This document shows positions 49,988-58,227 of a DNA stretch of 64,000 nt, piece after piece (position 1 is the stretch's first letter; each line of letters starts with the position of its first letter). The notes below the pieces were generated by a model, which saw nothing but the letters and a program-made list of their open reading frames with translations, did no database searches and had not been told where the DNA came from. Origin of the DNA: Leyella stercorea (lineage in GTDB: Bacteria > Bacteroidota > Bacteroidia > Bacteroidales > Bacteroidaceae); assembly GCF_019052365.1 (NCBI RefSeq), contig NZ_JAHQUY010000002.1, forward strand, positions 1 to 64,000, written 5' to 3'. A program made the position numbers and the translations under genes.

Positions 49988-50064
49988 AAAAGAGTAAAAA
50001 AGTAAAAAGCATTGGGGATAACGTCATGCACGCCCCGACGTGCTCTTTACTTTTTTACTCTTTT
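49988..50064 (+). terminator. Terminator of efp
   Basis: The long arms AAAAGAGTAAAAAAGTAAA (49988-50006) and TTTACTTTTTTACTCTTTT (50046-50064) are exact inverses over 19 bp. TTACTTTTTTACTTTT also occurs near 20981, so this arm is itself a recurring motif. Confidence 0.75.
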
Positions 50065-50075
50065 GCGTTTATTGC

Positions 50076-50147
50076 CGACTCGTCGGCTTGTCTACTTGCC
50101 TAATCGTCGGCTTGCCTAATCGTACACTTGTTCACCTGTCAACTCAA
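50076..50147. repeat. 8-bp periodic array (GGCTTGTC/TAATCGTC)
   Basis: The leader of the next gene is made of octamers such as GACTCGTC, GGCTTGTC, TACTTGCC, TAATCGTC, GGCTTGCC, TAATCGTA, CACTTGTT and CACCTGTC. The 8-bp period is the same as in the GGTGAGAT arrays, but the sequence differs. Confidence 0.6.
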
Positions 50148-50153
50148 AAAGAA

Positions 50154-51167
50154 ATGAAATACAGCATAATAATTCCCGTTTACAACCGTCCGGACGAGGT
50201 GGACGAACTGCTCGACAGCCTCACCCGTCAGAGCGAAACCGACTTCGAAGTGGTGGTAGTGGAGGACGGTTCGGCGGTGCCGTGCAAGGATGTCTGCGAG
50301 AAATATGCGCAGAAGCTCCGCATACAATACTTCACCAAGCCCAACTCCGGACCCGGACAGACGCGCAACTACGGTGTGGAGCGCGCGCAGGGCGACTACG
50401 TGCTCATCCTCGACTCGGACGTGGTGCTGCCCGAAGGCTATCTGGCGGCGGTGTCTGACGAACTGAAGCGCGAGCCTGCCGACGCTTTCGGCGGACCCGA
50501 CAGCTCGCACCCCTCGTTCACCGACACGCAGAAGGCTATCTCCTACTCGATGACTTCGTTCTTCACCACCGGCGGCATACGCGGCGGCAAGAAGAAGCTC
50601 GACAAGTTCTACCCGCGCTCGTTCAACATGGGCGTGCGTCGCGACAGATACATGGAGCTGGGCGGATTCTCGAAGATGCGCTTCGGCGAGGACATCGACT
50701 TCTCAATACGCATCTTCAAGGCCGGACTGCGCTGCCGACTCTTCCCCGAGGCATGGGTGTGGCACAAGCGCCGCACCGACCTGCGCAAGTTCTTCCGCCA
50801 GGTGTACAACTCGGGCATCGCGCGCATCAATCTCTACAAGAAATACCCCGAGTCGCTGAAGCTGGTGCACATGCTGCCGATGGTGTTCACCGTGGGCGTG
50901 CTCGCCATGCTCGCGCTCTGTCTCGTGCTGCTCGTGCTCTGCCCCACTCTGGCGTGGCTGCCGCTCGTGCCGCTCGCCCTCTACTCGCTCCTCATCTGCA
51001 TCGACTCGGCTCGCCTCAACCGCAGTCTGAAGATCGGCGTGCAGAGCATCGCCGCCGCCTACGTGCAGCTCATGGGCTACGGCTTCGGATTCATCGAGGC
51101 TTGGTGGAAACGCTGCGTGCGCGGCAAGTCGGAGTTCGCTGCGTTCGAGAAAACATTCTACAAATAA
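50154..51167 (+). CDS. Family 2 glycosyltransferase with membrane segments
   Basis: A 337-residue GT2 enzyme: MKYSIIIPVYNRPDEVDELL at the N-terminus, LILDSDVVLPEGYL with the DxD, GGPDSSHPSF, and a later RRTDLRKFFRQVYNSGIARI (QxxRW-like region). Two hydrophobic helices (about residues 243-290) near the C-terminus anchor it in the inner membrane. It likely adds sugars to a lipid-linked or surface glycan. The frame extends upstream through the octamer repeats; the ATG at 50154 gives the standard GT2 start. Confidence 0.88.
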   Translation: MKYSIIIPVYNRPDEVDELLDSLTRQSETDFEVVVVEDGSAVPCKDVCEKYAQKLRIQYFTKPNSGPGQTRNYGVERAQGDYVLILDSDVVLPEGYLAAVSDELKREPADAFGGPDSSHPSFTDTQKAISYSMTSFFTTGGIRGGKKKLDKFYPRSFNMGVRRDRYMELGGFSKMRFGEDIDFSIRIFKAGLRCRLFPEAWVWHKRRTDLRKFFRQVYNSGIARINLYKKYPESLKLVHMLPMVFTVGVLAMLALCLVLLVLCPTLAWLPLVPLALYSLLICIDSARLNRSLKIGVQSIAAAYVQLMGYGFGFIEAWWKRCVRGKSEFAAFEKTFYK

Positions 51168-51175
51168 CACACGTC

Positions 51176-51247
51176 TCCCACGGATCGCACTCTAAGTTTA
51201 TTGCTGAAAAGAAACTCCCACAGATCGCACAGATACACACAGATGTA
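51176..51247. repeat. CTCCCACRGATCGCAC repeats
   Basis: Two direct copies of CTCCCACGGATCGCAC/CTCCCACAGATCGCAC, about 45 bp apart. Inverse relatives (ATCTGTGTACATCTGCGAAA, TCTGTGGGAGA, TCCGTGGGAGA) lie at about 51531-51607 on the other side of the gap before radC. Confidence 0.6.
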
Positions 51248-51252
51248 GCTTC

Positions 51253-51283
51253 AGGGGGTGCAGCGGTCTCCGCTGCACCAACA
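51253..51283 (+). repeat. TGCAC-family hairpin, GCGG/CCGC variant
   Basis: AGGGGGTGCAGCGG TCT CCGCTGCACCAAC. Compared with 4286 (CTTG/CAAG) and 4756 (GCTG/CAGC) the inner stem is GCGG/CCGC; pairing is kept while the letters differ. It is an isolated copy without tandem repeats. Confidence 0.8.
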
Positions 51284-51360
51284 AAACCGGATGGCACTAT
51301 CATATTGACAGTGGGTGTGAGTCAAAACCTAACCAATGCGGACAGCGCCAGTCTATAAGA

Positions 51361-51485
51361 TAGCTGGGAGATGCCTGGCAGATGGCTGGTAGATATCTGG
51401 AAGAAAAGCGCTATCTACCAGCCTTTAACTCACTACTCAACAATGCGTTACACGCCAGCTGGGAGATATGGTAGATTTTTCGCAC
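51361..51485. repeat. CTGGTAGAT repeat element (copy 2)
   Basis: Four 11-bp units (GCTGGGAGAT, GCCTGGCAGAT, GGCTGGTAGAT, ATCTGGAAGA) face CTATCTACCAGCCTTTA, then after 40 bp comes AGATATGGTAGATTTTTCGC. The layout matches 31291-31410. It lies in the repeat-filled 476-bp gap between the glycosyltransferase and radC. Confidence 0.7.
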
Positions 51486-51643
51486 TAATTAAGTTCTGTA
51501 AACATACTCGCCTTGAAACACGCCATAATTATCTGTGTACATCTGCGAAATCTGTGGGAGAAAAGTTCTGCAACAAGTTCTGTGTGTTCTGTGAATTCCG
51601 TGGGAGAGCCTTCTGTATTATTTTTCTATTAAACAAACAACCT

Positions 51644-52360
51644 ATGAACGACATAAGCAACAATACTAATCATAACGCTCAACTAAAGATCTCCGATTGG
51701 TCGGAAGCCGACCGACCGCGCGAAAAGCTGCGCGACAAGGGCGCCGAGACGCTGTCCGACGCCGAGCTGTTGGCGATACTCATAGGTTCGGGCAGCACGA
51801 AGGAGAGCGCCGTGGCGCTCATGCAGCGCATACTGAGCGCCTGCGACAACAACCTCAACACCTTGGGCAAGATGTCGCTGCACGAACTGATGCAGTATAA
51901 CGGCATCGGCGAAGCGAAGGCGATAACTATCATTGCGGCATGCGAACTGGGCAAGCGCCGCCAAGCGTCGAAGGCTGCCGAACGCCCCGACATGGGGTCG
52001 GCGCAGGCGGTGTACGAGTATATGCACCCGAAGATGCAGGACCTCGACACCGAGGAGGCATGGGTGCTACTGATGAACCAGCGCTTCCGACTCATCAAGG
52101 CGGTGCGACTGTCGCACGGCGGACTCACCGAGACGGCTGTCGATGTGCGCGTCATTCTGCGCGAGGCGCTGCTCGCCAACGCCACAACGCTCACGCTAAT
52201 ACACAATCATCCGAGCGGCAACGCGCGCCCTTCTGGCGACGACGACCGCATCACTCACAAACTGAAGACCGCTTGCGAGACAATGCGACTCTATCTCATC
52301 GACCATCTCATCGTGACCGACGGCCGCTATTACAGCTACGCCGAAGAGGGCAGGATTTAA
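51644..52360 (+). CDS. radC: RadC family JAB-domain protein
   Basis: A 238-residue protein with an N-terminal helix-hairpin-helix region (RPREKLRDKGAETLSDAELL, then LHELMQYNGIGEAKAITI) and a C-terminal JAB/MPN+ metalloprotein domain with the LIHNHPSGNARPSGDDDRIT signature (two His and the Asp). Its role is unsettled; the old radiation-repair assignment is doubtful, and related proteins occur beside mobile and defence genes. The start at 51644 is chosen because the longer frame runs through intergenic repeats. A bidirectional terminator follows. Confidence 0.93.
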   Translation: MNDISNNTNHNAQLKISDWSEADRPREKLRDKGAETLSDAELLAILIGSGSTKESAVALMQRILSACDNNLNTLGKMSLHELMQYNGIGEAKAITIIAACELGKRRQASKAAERPDMGSAQAVYEYMHPKMQDLDTEEAWVLLMNQRFRLIKAVRLSHGGLTETAVDVRVILREALLANATTLTLIHNHPSGNARPSGDDDRITHKLKTACETMRLYLIDHLIVTDGRYYSYAEEGRI

Positions 52361-52371
52361 GGTTCACACAT

Positions 52372-52432
52372 AAAGACAATTGCTTCTATGCAACAGCACA
52401 AAACGCTGGTTACATAGAAGCAATTGTTTTTA
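52372..52432. terminator. Bidirectional terminator between radC and cstA
   Basis: The arms ACAATTGCTTCTATG (52376-52390) and CATAGAAGCAATTGT (52413-52427) are exact inverses over 15 bp, followed by TTTT on the plus strand and by TTTA on the minus strand. The genes are convergent. Confidence 0.85.
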
Positions 52433-52435
52433 TAT

Positions 52436-53896
52436 TTAATGACAGTTCGATTTTCTAAACCACACAGCGAACCACACGGCAGCAACGACAAGTGCGGTTG
52501 CACCGACGCCGTAGCCCACAGTGTATGGCAAGCCGAGCGCAGTCTTCGACACCATGAAGAAGGTGGTGCAGACGCAAGTCATGAAGAGGGCTGGCACGAG
52601 CGTGATGATGTAAGGCTTCTTTTCGCGAGCAAGATAGACGGTGATGGTCCAGAGGGCGAAGACAGAAAGCGTCTGGTTAGCCCATCCGAAGTATTGCCAG
52701 ATGGTGTTGAAGCCGTCGGGGTTCTCCATCTGCCAAACGAGCATGGCGAACGATGCGGCGAAGAGCGGAACGCAGATATACAGACGGTTCTTCTTTGCAC
52801 GCTGACTGAGTTTCAGCGCCTGAGCGATGATAAGACGGGCAGAGCGGAACGCTGTGTCGCCGCTTGTTATCGGGGCAGCTACCACGCCGAGCATAGCGAG
52901 CACACCGCCCACAATGCCGAGCCAATCCTTGCAGACAAGATTCACAACGACGGGCGCCGACGTATGCAGTCCGTTAGCCATGGTGCCGCCAATCTGGGCA
53001 TATCCCGGCTGCGGAGCGTCGTAGAAGAACCACATCGACACCGTAGCCCAAACGAGCGCCACGAGTCCTTCCGTAATCATTGCGCCGTAGAAGATAGGTC
53101 TGCCTTTGCGTTCAGACGTAAGACAGCGAGCCATAAGCGGACTCTGCGTGGCGTGGAAACCGCTGATAGCGCCGCAGGCGATGGTGATAAACAGACATGG
53201 GAAGATGTTGTCGGTGAACGAAGCAGGGTCTGTAGCCTTGCCCATATTGCCCACACCATGCCACAGCTCGGGCAGCGCAGGCCATTTTACGAACAGCACA
53301 GCCATCAGAGCCACAGCCATGAACAGCAGCGAGAACGAGAAGAGCGGGTATATCTTGCCGATGATCTTGTCGATAGGTAGCATCGTCGCCACTACGTAAT
53401 AAACGAAGATGATGGTTATCCACATGGTTGTCGAACCACTTATGCCGTGCAGAATCTCTGCCGGACTATACACGAACACCGTGCCGAGCATGATGAGCAG
53501 GAACACGGCGAACACCAACAATACCTTAGATGCGGCTCCGCCGAGATAGCGCCGCACGAGTTCGGGCAGGTCGCAACCACCGTTGCGCATGGAGAGCATG
53601 CCCACGAAGTAGTCGTGAACGGCTCCGGCGAAGATGCAGCCGAAGATTATCCAGAGATATGCCGCGGGTCCGAACTTGGCGCCCATGATTGCACCGAAGA
53701 TAGGTCCGGTGCCAGCGATGTTGAGGAACTGTATCATGAACACCTTCCAATAAGGCATCGCGACATAGTCCAGACCGTCGGCTTGCGCCACGGCTGGCGT
53801 AACACGGTCGTCGGGTGCGAAGATGCGCTCCACGAAGCGTCCGTAGACAAGGTAGCCCAACACAAGGGCTGCCAGACTGATCAGGAATGTTATCAT
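52436..53896 (-). CDS. cstA: Carbon starvation protein CstA family transporter
   Basis: A 486-residue membrane protein with about 12-13 helices, shorter than E. coli CstA (701 residues) but usual for the short bacterial form. Signatures are YGRFVERIFAPDDRVTPAVA near the N-terminus, AGTGPIFGAIMGAKFGPAAY and CGAISGFHATQSPLMARCLT. Family members import pyruvate or peptides during starvation; the substrate here is not known. A TACTTTTG box at 53930-53937 (read on the minus strand) may be its -7 element. Confidence 0.9.
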   Translation of the reverse strand: MITFLISLAALVLGYLVYGRFVERIFAPDDRVTPAVAQADGLDYVAMPYWKVFMIQFLNIAGTGPIFGAIMGAKFGPAAYLWIIFGCIFAGAVHDYFVGMLSMRNGGCDLPELVRRYLGGAASKVLLVFAVFLLIMLGTVFVYSPAEILHGISGSTTMWITIIFVYYVVATMLPIDKIIGKIYPLFSFSLLFMAVALMAVLFVKWPALPELWHGVGNMGKATDPASFTDNIFPCLFITIACGAISGFHATQSPLMARCLTSERKGRPIFYGAMITEGLVALVWATVSMWFFYDAPQPGYAQIGGTMANGLHTSAPVVVNLVCKDWLGIVGGVLAMLGVVAAPITSGDTAFRSARLIIAQALKLSQRAKKNRLYICVPLFAASFAMLVWQMENPDGFNTIWQYFGWANQTLSVFALWTITVYLAREKKPYIITLVPALFMTCVCTTFFMVSKTALGLPYTVGYGVGATALVVAAVWFAVWFRKSNCH

Positions 53897-54061
53897 TTTT
53901 TTTAGTTATTATGGTTACGTTATGCGATGCAAAAGTATAGTTTTTTATCGTAACCGAGTAAGAAAAGCTGTATTATTACTGCCATAAAATTCGGTATTCG
54001 GATATTTTTCCTTAAATTTGCAATAATATATTAATGTATAACAACCTAAAGTACAAAACGA

Positions 54062-54382
54062 ATGACACAGGAAGAAAAGACACATATAGAAGAACGCATC
54101 GTCGACGTGCTCAAGACGGTGTACGACCCCGAAATACCGGTGAATATCTACGACCTCGGACTCATCTACAAGATTGACGTGCAGGACGACGGCAACGTGG
54201 ACATCGACATGACTTTCACAGCGCCTACATGCCCCGCCGCCGACTTCATACTTGAGGATGTACGACAGAAGGTAGACTCGCTCGAGCATGTGAAGTCGGC
54301 TAACGTGAACCTCGTTTTCGAGCCTGTATGGGACCAGAGCATGATGACGGAAGAGGCAAAGATAGAGCTTGGATTCGACTAA
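54062..54382 (+). CDS. SufT-like Fe-S assembly protein (MIP18/DUF59)
   Basis: A 106-residue protein of the MIP18/SufT family: VLKTVYDPEIPVNIYDLGLI, then DIDMTFTAPTCPAADFILED with the conserved Cys. Such proteins help mature iron-sulfur proteins and are often linked to the suf operon; here it stands alone, with a TAAATTTG -7 box at 54013-54020. The downstream 110 bp before lpxH show no terminator, so the two may be co-transcribed. Confidence 0.88.
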   Translation: MTQEEKTHIEERIVDVLKTVYDPEIPVNIYDLGLIYKIDVQDDGNVDIDMTFTAPTCPAADFILEDVRQKVDSLEHVKSANVNLVFEPVWDQSMMTEEAKIELGFD

Positions 54383-54492
54383 CAAGGTCGAATATTGAGC
54401 TTTGAATAGTGAGTTTTGCGCTCGGCTATGCCGCTTGCTATAACAAGAATGGTAGGCTGCGCCGATTTTGAATTAACCAATGTTGAATTCGC

Positions 54493-55257
54493 ATGAAAAA
54501 TGTATATTTCCTTAGCGATGCCCACCTCGGTTCGTGGGCTATCGACCACGGTCGCACGCAGGAGCGCCGACTCGTGAGGTTTCTCGACTCGATAAAGACA
54601 AAGGCGCGCGCCATCTATCTGCTGGGCGATATGTTCGACTTCTGGTGCGAGTGGCGCTACGTGGTGCCGAAGGGCTACACGCGCTTCCTGGGCAAGCTCT
54701 CGGAGCTGACCGACATGGGCGTGGAGGTGCACTACTTCACCGGCAACCACGACATCTGGACATACGGATACCTCGAGGAGGAGTGCGGACTGATTGTACA
54801 CACCAAGCCCGAGACGGTGGAGATTTATGACAAGGTGTTCTACATAGCGCACGGCGACGGACTGGGCGACCCCGACCGCCGCTTCAAGTTCATAAAGAGC
54901 GTGTTCCACAACCGCACGTGCCAGGTGCTGTTCAACTCGCTGCACCCGCGCTGGGCAATGTGGTTCGGACTCACTTGGGCGAAGCACTCGCGCTTGAAAC
55001 GTGCCGACGGCAAGGAACCGCCGTACATGGGCGAAGACCGCGAGCATCTCGTGCTCTTTGCGAAGCAGTACATGAAGACGCACAACGATGTTGACTACTT
55101 CATGTTCGGACACCGACACATAGAACTCGACCTCTTCCTCTCGAAAAAGACGCGCATGATGATTCTCGGCGACTGGATAACACAGTTCACCTACGCCGTG
55201 TTCGACGGCGAGCACATGTTCCTTGAGGAGTATGTGGAGGGCGAGAGTCAGCCGTAA
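54493..55257 (+). CDS. lpxH: UDP-2,3-diacylglucosamine diphosphatase LpxH-like
   Basis: A 254-residue calcineurin-fold metallophosphatase. Metal motifs in order are FLSDAHLGS, LLGDMFDFWCEWR, TGNHDIW, AHGDGLGD and FGHRHIELD. It resembles LpxH, which cleaves UDP-2,3-diacylglucosamine to lipid X in lipid A synthesis, and its SDAHLG opening is the form usual in Bacteroidetes. A peripheral inner-membrane location is expected. The gene ends at a bidirectional terminator facing trpS. Confidence 0.87.
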   Translation: MKNVYFLSDAHLGSWAIDHGRTQERRLVRFLDSIKTKARAIYLLGDMFDFWCEWRYVVPKGYTRFLGKLSELTDMGVEVHYFTGNHDIWTYGYLEEECGLIVHTKPETVEIYDKVFYIAHGDGLGDPDRRFKFIKSVFHNRTCQVLFNSLHPRWAMWFGLTWAKHSRLKRADGKEPPYMGEDREHLVLFAKQYMKTHNDVDYFMFGHRHIELDLFLSKKTRMMILGDWITQFTYAVFDGEHMFLEEYVEGESQP

Positions 55258-55295
55258 ACGATATATAAAAAGCCAAGTCGTATATAACGATATAT

Positions 55296-55336
55296 AAAAA
55301 GGGCAAAACTCACGATTAATGAGTTTTGCCCTTTTT
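55296..55336. terminator. Bidirectional terminator between lpxH and trpS
   Basis: The arms AAAAAGGGCAAAACTCA and TGAGTTTTGCCCTTTTT are exact inverses over 17 bp with a 7-nt loop and A/T runs on both sides. Confidence 0.9.
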
Positions 55337-55359
55337 CATAGGAGGGTTATGGCATTCTT

Positions 55360-56445
55360 TTACTTGCGGAACTTTTCAGCCTGCTGCTGAATGAGCGCAG
55401 CGTCGTTGAAGTAGTCAATCTGCATTGCGCGACGCACCTCGTCCATTGTCTGAGCGGCTGTCTCGCGTGCAGCCTCCGAACCCTTACGCAGGATGTTGTA
55501 GATTTCGGGGATATCCTTCTCGTACTCTGCGCGGCGCTCGCGAATCGGGTCGAGCATCTTGTTGAGCACGTTGTTGAGGAACTTCTTCGTTGTGCCGTCG
55601 CCGATGCCGCCACGCACGTAGTGGTCCTTCAGCTCGTCGAGTGTCTTGTACTCGGGCCAGAACTCTGCGAAGTCGTCGGGTGTGCTGAACGCCTCAAGAT
55701 ATGTGAACACGGCGTTGCCTTCGAGGTTGCCCGGCTCGTCCATGCTCATACGCGGCGCACCGTTCGACATCTTCTTCACCTTCTTCCACACCTCAGCGGC
55801 TGAGTCAGAGAGGTAGATGCAGTTGCCGAGCGACTTCGACATCTTCTCCTTGCCGTCGGTGCCTGGCAGACGGCGTGCCGTAGCGTTCTCGGGCAGCATG
55901 ATCTCCGGCTCAACGAGCACCTCGCTGTATGTCTGGTTGAAGCGGCGCACAAGTTCGCGTGTCACCTCAATCATCGGCTCCTGGTCTTCGCCTGCAGGTA
56001 CGGTTGTAGCCTTGAACAGAGCGATGTCGGCAGCCTGGCTCACAGGGTAGCAGAAGAAGCCGAGCGGAATGTTAGCCTCGAAGTTGCGCATCTTTATCTC
56101 GGTCTTCACAGTCGGGTTGCGCTGCACGCGCGACACGGTGATGAGGTTCATCAGATAGGTAGTAAGCTCGGCGAGCTCCGGTATCTGACTCTGTATGAAC
56201 AGCGTGCACTTCTCGGGGTCGAGACCAGCCGAGAGGTAGTCGAGCGCCACCTCAATGATGTTCTGGCGAATCTTTTCGGGGTTGTCTGCGTTGTCGGTGA
56301 GAGCCTGCACGTCAGCCATGAAGACGAACATGCGGTCGAAATCGCCAGCGTTCTGCAGTTCGACGCGGCGGCGGAGCGAGCCTACATAGTGACCCAAGTG
56401 GAGCTTACCTGTAGGACGGTCGCCCGTAAGAATTATCTTTCCCAT
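55360..56445 (-). CDS. trpS: Tryptophanyl-tRNA synthetase
   Basis: A 361-residue class I synthetase that charges tRNA-Trp. It begins MGKIILTGDRPTGKLHLGHY, in which KLHLGH is the HIGH signature; KMSKSLGN is the second ATP-binding signature, and the middle has EDQEPMIEVTRELVRRFNQT. The longer frame adds a Lys/Asn-rich stretch from the leader and is not used. It is noted here because the HipT kinase of characterised HipBST systems phosphorylates TrpS, and a HipBST-like module lies 22 kb away. Confidence 0.96.
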   Translation of the reverse strand: MGKIILTGDRPTGKLHLGHYVGSLRRRVELQNAGDFDRMFVFMADVQALTDNADNPEKIRQNIIEVALDYLSAGLDPEKCTLFIQSQIPELAELTTYLMNLITVSRVQRNPTVKTEIKMRNFEANIPLGFFCYPVSQAADIALFKATTVPAGEDQEPMIEVTRELVRRFNQTYSEVLVEPEIMLPENATARRLPGTDGKEKMSKSLGNCIYLSDSAAEVWKKVKKMSNGAPRMSMDEPGNLEGNAVFTYLEAFSTPDDFAEFWPEYKTLDELKDHYVRGGIGDGTTKKFLNNVLNKMLDPIRERRAEYEKDIPEIYNILRKGSEAARETAAQTMDEVRRAMQIDYFNDAALIQQQAEKFRK

Positions 56446-56494
56446 ATTTTGTTTATTTTTTATTTCCTGTTTGTTTTTGTTTCCTATCAACCTA

Positions 56495-56526
56495 CAAAGG
56501 TACATTATTTATAGGAATTGGGCAAA
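56495..56526 (-). promoter_or_regulatory. Promoter of trpS
   Basis: TTTG (complement of 56523-56526), a 20-bp spacer, then TACCTTTG (complement of 56495-56502), 50 bp before the trpS start. Confidence 0.75.
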
Positions 56527-56577
56527 AACTTTGCCGTTTATCACAAGAATTGGGGCGTTTGAGCTACTCAGCCTCAT

Positions 56578-58143
56578 CTATTTCGCCCTTTCGCGGCGCA
56601 ATACGTTCTGCAGGTCGAACACGGTCTGTGCGTTTTCGAGCGCCACGTTGTGCTCCTCCTTAATGTCTTTCTGCATGTCGTAGAGCTGCGGTTGCGGGCT
56701 GTTGCCAGTCTCCACGCGTTCGCCGTTGAGCGTAGCCGCCCAGCCGATGGTCTTTGCGCCGTCGTTCGGCTCTATGTATTTCCACTGCTTTGTGCGCACG
56801 GAGAGCACGTGGTTGTTAGCCATACCGATGACGTACGGACGATCGGTGCGGTCGTTGCCAAGGAGCGTACTGATGCGGTTCTCGCTGTCTACGGCAGCGC
56901 CCTTCGGTATGCGTGCGTTGATGAGCGAACCGAACGACGCCAGCAAGTCGATATGCGAGAAGAGCGCTTCCGACGTTTCGCCTGCCTTCACGCCGCCTGC
57001 CTTCCAGCGCACGATGACGGGCACAGCCGTTCCGCCTTCGTAAGCCGAATACTTGCCCGAACGCCACGGCCCCTGCGGCGAGTGTCCGTTGAGCAGTTCG
57101 TCGGCGCGGTCTACATATCCGTCGTCGGTGACGGGTCCGTTGTCGCTGGTGAGCAGGATGATGGTGTTGTCGGCAATGCCGAGTCGGTCGAGCGTGCGCA
57201 TAATCTCGCCCACCGACCAGTCGAACTGCACGATGGCGTCGCCGCGCAAGCCCATGCCGCTCTTGCCGCGGAATCGCTCGTGCGGGAATCTCGGCACATG
57301 CACGTCGTTCGTGGCGAAGTACATGAAAAACGGGCGGTCGGCGTGCTGCTTGATGTAGTTGACGGCGTAGCCTGTTATCGAGTCGGCGATGTTCTCGTCC
57401 TTCCACAGCGCCTTACCTCCGCCCTTCATATATCCGATGCGTCCGATGCCGTTCACTATTGCTTGGTCGTGTCCGTGCGACGAGCGCAGGTTGTAGCACA
57501 GCTCTGGATGCTCGCGCGCCGTAGGTTCGCCCTCGAAGTTATGATAGTAGTTCACGTCGATTGGCGCCGACTCGTCGTAGTTAGCCACCATGCCGTCCTC
57601 GATAATCACGCAGGGCACACGATCGGCAGTAGCCGCCATGATGTAGTGGTTGTCGAAACCAATGTCCGCAGGCGACGCCGGCAGCGGCGCGTTCCAGTCC
57701 TGCTCGCCGGTGCGGTCGCCCAGTCCTAAGTGCCACTTGCCTATAGCGCACGTAGCATAGCCCTGCGAGCGGAACATGTCGGCTATGGTGAACTGCTCGG
57801 GCTTTATAATCATCGCCGCATTGCCCGGCGCCACGTCAGTGCCTGGTCGGCGCCACGGATACTCGCCTGTCAGGAGCGAGTAGCGCGACGGCGTTGAGGT
57901 AGAAGCCGCTGCATGGCAATCGGTGAAGCGCACACCTTCAGCAGCGAGTCGGTTCACGTTAGGCGTTTCGACGTTCTTCGCGCCGTAACATTCGAGGTCG
58001 CCGTAGCCGAGGTCGTCAGCCACAATCATAATCACGTTCGGTCGCGACGTGTCCGCCTTCGCCCTCTGTTTCTTCGCCGCCATCGTCGGCTGTGTCGCCC
58101 ACGCTGCGAGCAGCGAGAGCGCTATTGTCTTGTTTATCTGCAT
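56578..58143 (-). CDS. Secreted S-type sulfatase
   Basis: A 521-residue sulfatase with a signal peptide (about residues 1-23, ending TMAA). The N-terminal metal site is NVIMIVADDLGYGDLECYG and the active-site motif is STPSR with Ser83, the serine type that must be converted to formylglycine by a radical-SAM maturase (anSME), not by the Cys-type enzyme. Later parts include CAIGKWHLGLGD and LTSDNGPVTDDG. It would remove sulfate from host or algal glycans in the periplasm. No maturase is seen in the window. The longer frame is not used because it lacks a signal peptide at its start. Confidence 0.92.
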   Translation of the reverse strand: MQINKTIALSLLAAWATQPTMAAKKQRAKADTSRPNVIMIVADDLGYGDLECYGAKNVETPNVNRLAAEGVRFTDCHAAASTSTPSRYSLLTGEYPWRRPGTDVAPGNAAMIIKPEQFTIADMFRSQGYATCAIGKWHLGLGDRTGEQDWNAPLPASPADIGFDNHYIMAATADRVPCVIIEDGMVANYDESAPIDVNYYHNFEGEPTAREHPELCYNLRSSHGHDQAIVNGIGRIGYMKGGGKALWKDENIADSITGYAVNYIKQHADRPFFMYFATNDVHVPRFPHERFRGKSGMGLRGDAIVQFDWSVGEIMRTLDRLGIADNTIILLTSDNGPVTDDGYVDRADELLNGHSPQGPWRSGKYSAYEGGTAVPVIVRWKAGGVKAGETSEALFSHIDLLASFGSLINARIPKGAAVDSENRISTLLGNDRTDRPYVIGMANNHVLSVRTKQWKYIEPNDGAKTIGWAATLNGERVETGNSPQPQLYDMQKDIKEEHNVALENAQTVFDLQNVLRRERAK

Positions 58144-58227
58144 ATTTGTTTGATTTGTTTTAGTAGTTTCTATTATTTTAATACAACTTATATATAAGCG
58201 TAGCAACGGCAAGCATGCCGTAGTCTC

